Positions 63,293 through 64,000 of a stretch of DNA of 64,000 nucleotides are shown one piece after another. The notes beneath the pieces were generated by a model that worked only from the letters and a program-made list of their open reading frames with translations, was not told the origin of the DNA and made no database searches. The translations under genes and the position numbers were made by a program. Source of the stretch: Palsa-343 sp036269135 (GTDB lineage Bacteria > Acidobacteriota > Terriglobia > Terriglobales > Acidobacteriaceae); assembly GCA_036269135.1 (NCBI GenBank), contig DATASQ010000032.1:1-64000 (forward strand), in the 5' to 3' direction. The first letter of the stretch is position 1. Each line of letters begins with the position of its first letter.

Positions 63293-64000
63293 ATGGAATC
63301 CATGGCCACCGCTGCCTCCTCGCGCCTGCTCACGCTCAATGCCTTCCGCGATGCCCAGACGCGCATCCGCGGTGTTGCGGCCCACACGCCGCTGGTCCGC
63401 CTGCTGCAGCCGGACCTTCCCGACGCCGAGGTATGGGTCAAAGCCGAGGGCCTGCAGCCGATCGGCAGCTTTAAGCTGCGCGGCGCCTATAACAAGATTG
63501 CCCAGCTCACGCCGGCTGAGCGCTCGCGCGGCGTCATCACCTACTCCAGCGGGAACCATGCGCAGGGAGTGGCCTACGCTGCCCGCGTCGTCGGCGCCAA
63601 AGCTGTGATCGTGATGCCTTCGAACGCTCCTGAGGTCAAGAAGCGGGCTACCGCCGCCCTTGGCGCCGAGATCGTGGAAGTGGGCCCGGCCAGCGCCGAT
63701 CGCCAGCGCAAAGCCGAAGAACTCCAGGCGCAGCACGGCTACATCATGATTCCCCCCTACGACGACGAACAGATCATCGCCGGCCAGGGCACCTGCGGCC
63801 TCGAAATCCTTGAGGACCTGCCCGCGGCTGACCTGGTCCTTGCGCCGGTCTCCGGAGGCGGACTCCTCAGCGGCGTCGCCGCCGCCATCAAACTCTCCAA
63901 TTCCGCCGTCCGGGTCATCGGGGTCGAGCCGGAACTGGCGGCCGACGCCCAGGAGAGCTTCCGCTCCGGCGCTCGAGTCACCTGGCCGGCCGACATGACC
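63293..64000 (+). CDS. Threonine/serine dehydratase, PLP-dependent (runs off the window)
   Basis: The visible 236 codons encode the N-terminal part of a threonine ammonia-lyase of the IlvA/TdcB fold type II family. The PLP lysine is in GSFKLRGAYNKIAQL, the substrate loop in TYSSGNHAQGVAYAA, and the phosphate-binding Gly loop in APVSGGGLLSGVAAAI. It deaminates threonine or serine to the 2-oxoacid. An ATG at 63302 (MATAASSRLL) is an alternative start three codons downstream. Whether the C-terminal ACT domain of biosynthetic enzymes is present cannot be seen because the gene continues past the window. Confidence 0.93.
   Translation, partial: MESMATAASSRLLTLNAFRDAQTRIRGVAAHTPLVRLLQPDLPDAEVWVKAEGLQPIGSFKLRGAYNKIAQLTPAERSRGVITYSSGNHAQGVAYAARVVGAKAVIVMPSNAPEVKKRATAALGAEIVEVGPASADRQRKAEELQAQHGYIMIPPYDDEQIIAGQGTCGLEILEDLPAADLVLAPVSGGGLLSGVAAAIKLSNSAVRVIGVEPELAADAQESFRSGARVTWPADMT

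Overview
The window reads as a chromosomal segment of a high-GC member of the Acidobacteriota (class Terriglobia). The call rests on gene content, not on a database search: a PadR regulator next to a giant two-unit permease of the acidobacterial duplicated orphan permease (ADOP) type, a YpdA-type bacillithiol disulfide reductase, a secreted protein with a carboxypeptidase-regulatory-like domain, many secreted peptidases and beta-propellers, and intergenic DNA full of short palindromes and G-rich repeats. No phage, insertion sequence, CRISPR array or rRNA operon is visible. Housekeeping genes dominate.

Layout. 1-1.9 kb (minus): tRNA-Thr(UGU), tRNA-Thr(GGU), tRNA-Tyr, a small membrane protein, tRNA-Gly, a short hypothetical and the start of tuf; the spacers hold broken tRNA copies. 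2.1-6.1 kb: an exported protein, a PQQ-type sugar dehydrogenase and two cyclophilins, one exported and one cytoplasmic. 6.3-11.3 kb: PadR plus ADOP permease, a POTRA-only exported protein and an NTF2-like protein. 11.3-17 kb: a two-domain universal stress protein bracketed by palindromic repeats, a UPF0173 hydrolase, a radical SAM protein and an exported M28 peptidase. 17-23 kb: an Ig-like/beta-propeller lipoprotein, an orphan histidine kinase and YpdA. 23-31 kb: class I fumarase, an ATP-grasp/zinc-peptidase pair, an aspartase/fumarase-family lyase and a DUF5996 protein. 31-34 kb: a nucleic-acid-binding cluster (UBP zinc finger, two cold-shock proteins, an RRM protein, an omega-like protein, tRNA-Leu). 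34-42 kb: a GT39-like glycosyltransferase, ahcY flanked by 153-bp repeats, an exported amidohydrolase, an M20 peptidase and truA. 42-49.5 kb: a TolC-family protein and carA-carB with a toxin-antitoxin pair between them. 49.5-64 kb: a polyphosphate-glucokinase-like ROK protein, an RskA-like domain protein, tlyA, korAB, a thioredoxin-like protein, a 5'-nucleotidase, a zinc-ribbon coiled coil, a DHA2 efflux pump, an S9 peptidase, an MBL hydrolase, a Cys-rich exported protein, a small membrane protein and the start of a threonine dehydratase.

How genes fit together. carAB makes carbamoyl phosphate for pyrimidines and arginine; class I fumarase, the aspartase-like lyase and KorAB sit around the TCA cycle; ahcY recycles S-adenosylhomocysteine; truA, tlyA, the tRNAs and tuf serve translation. 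The M28, M20, S9 and amidohydrolase genes suit a soil heterotroph living on peptides.

The most unusual material is non-coding: G-rich heptamer arrays that start at stop codons in the gene's sense orientation, a second repeat also anchored just after stop codons, a two-palindrome module on both sides of the usp gene, and apparent repeat-derived in-frame insertions in three conserved enzymes. The toxin-antitoxin module inside the carAB operon and the zinc-peptidase/ATP-grasp pair are the most interesting protein-level arrangements.
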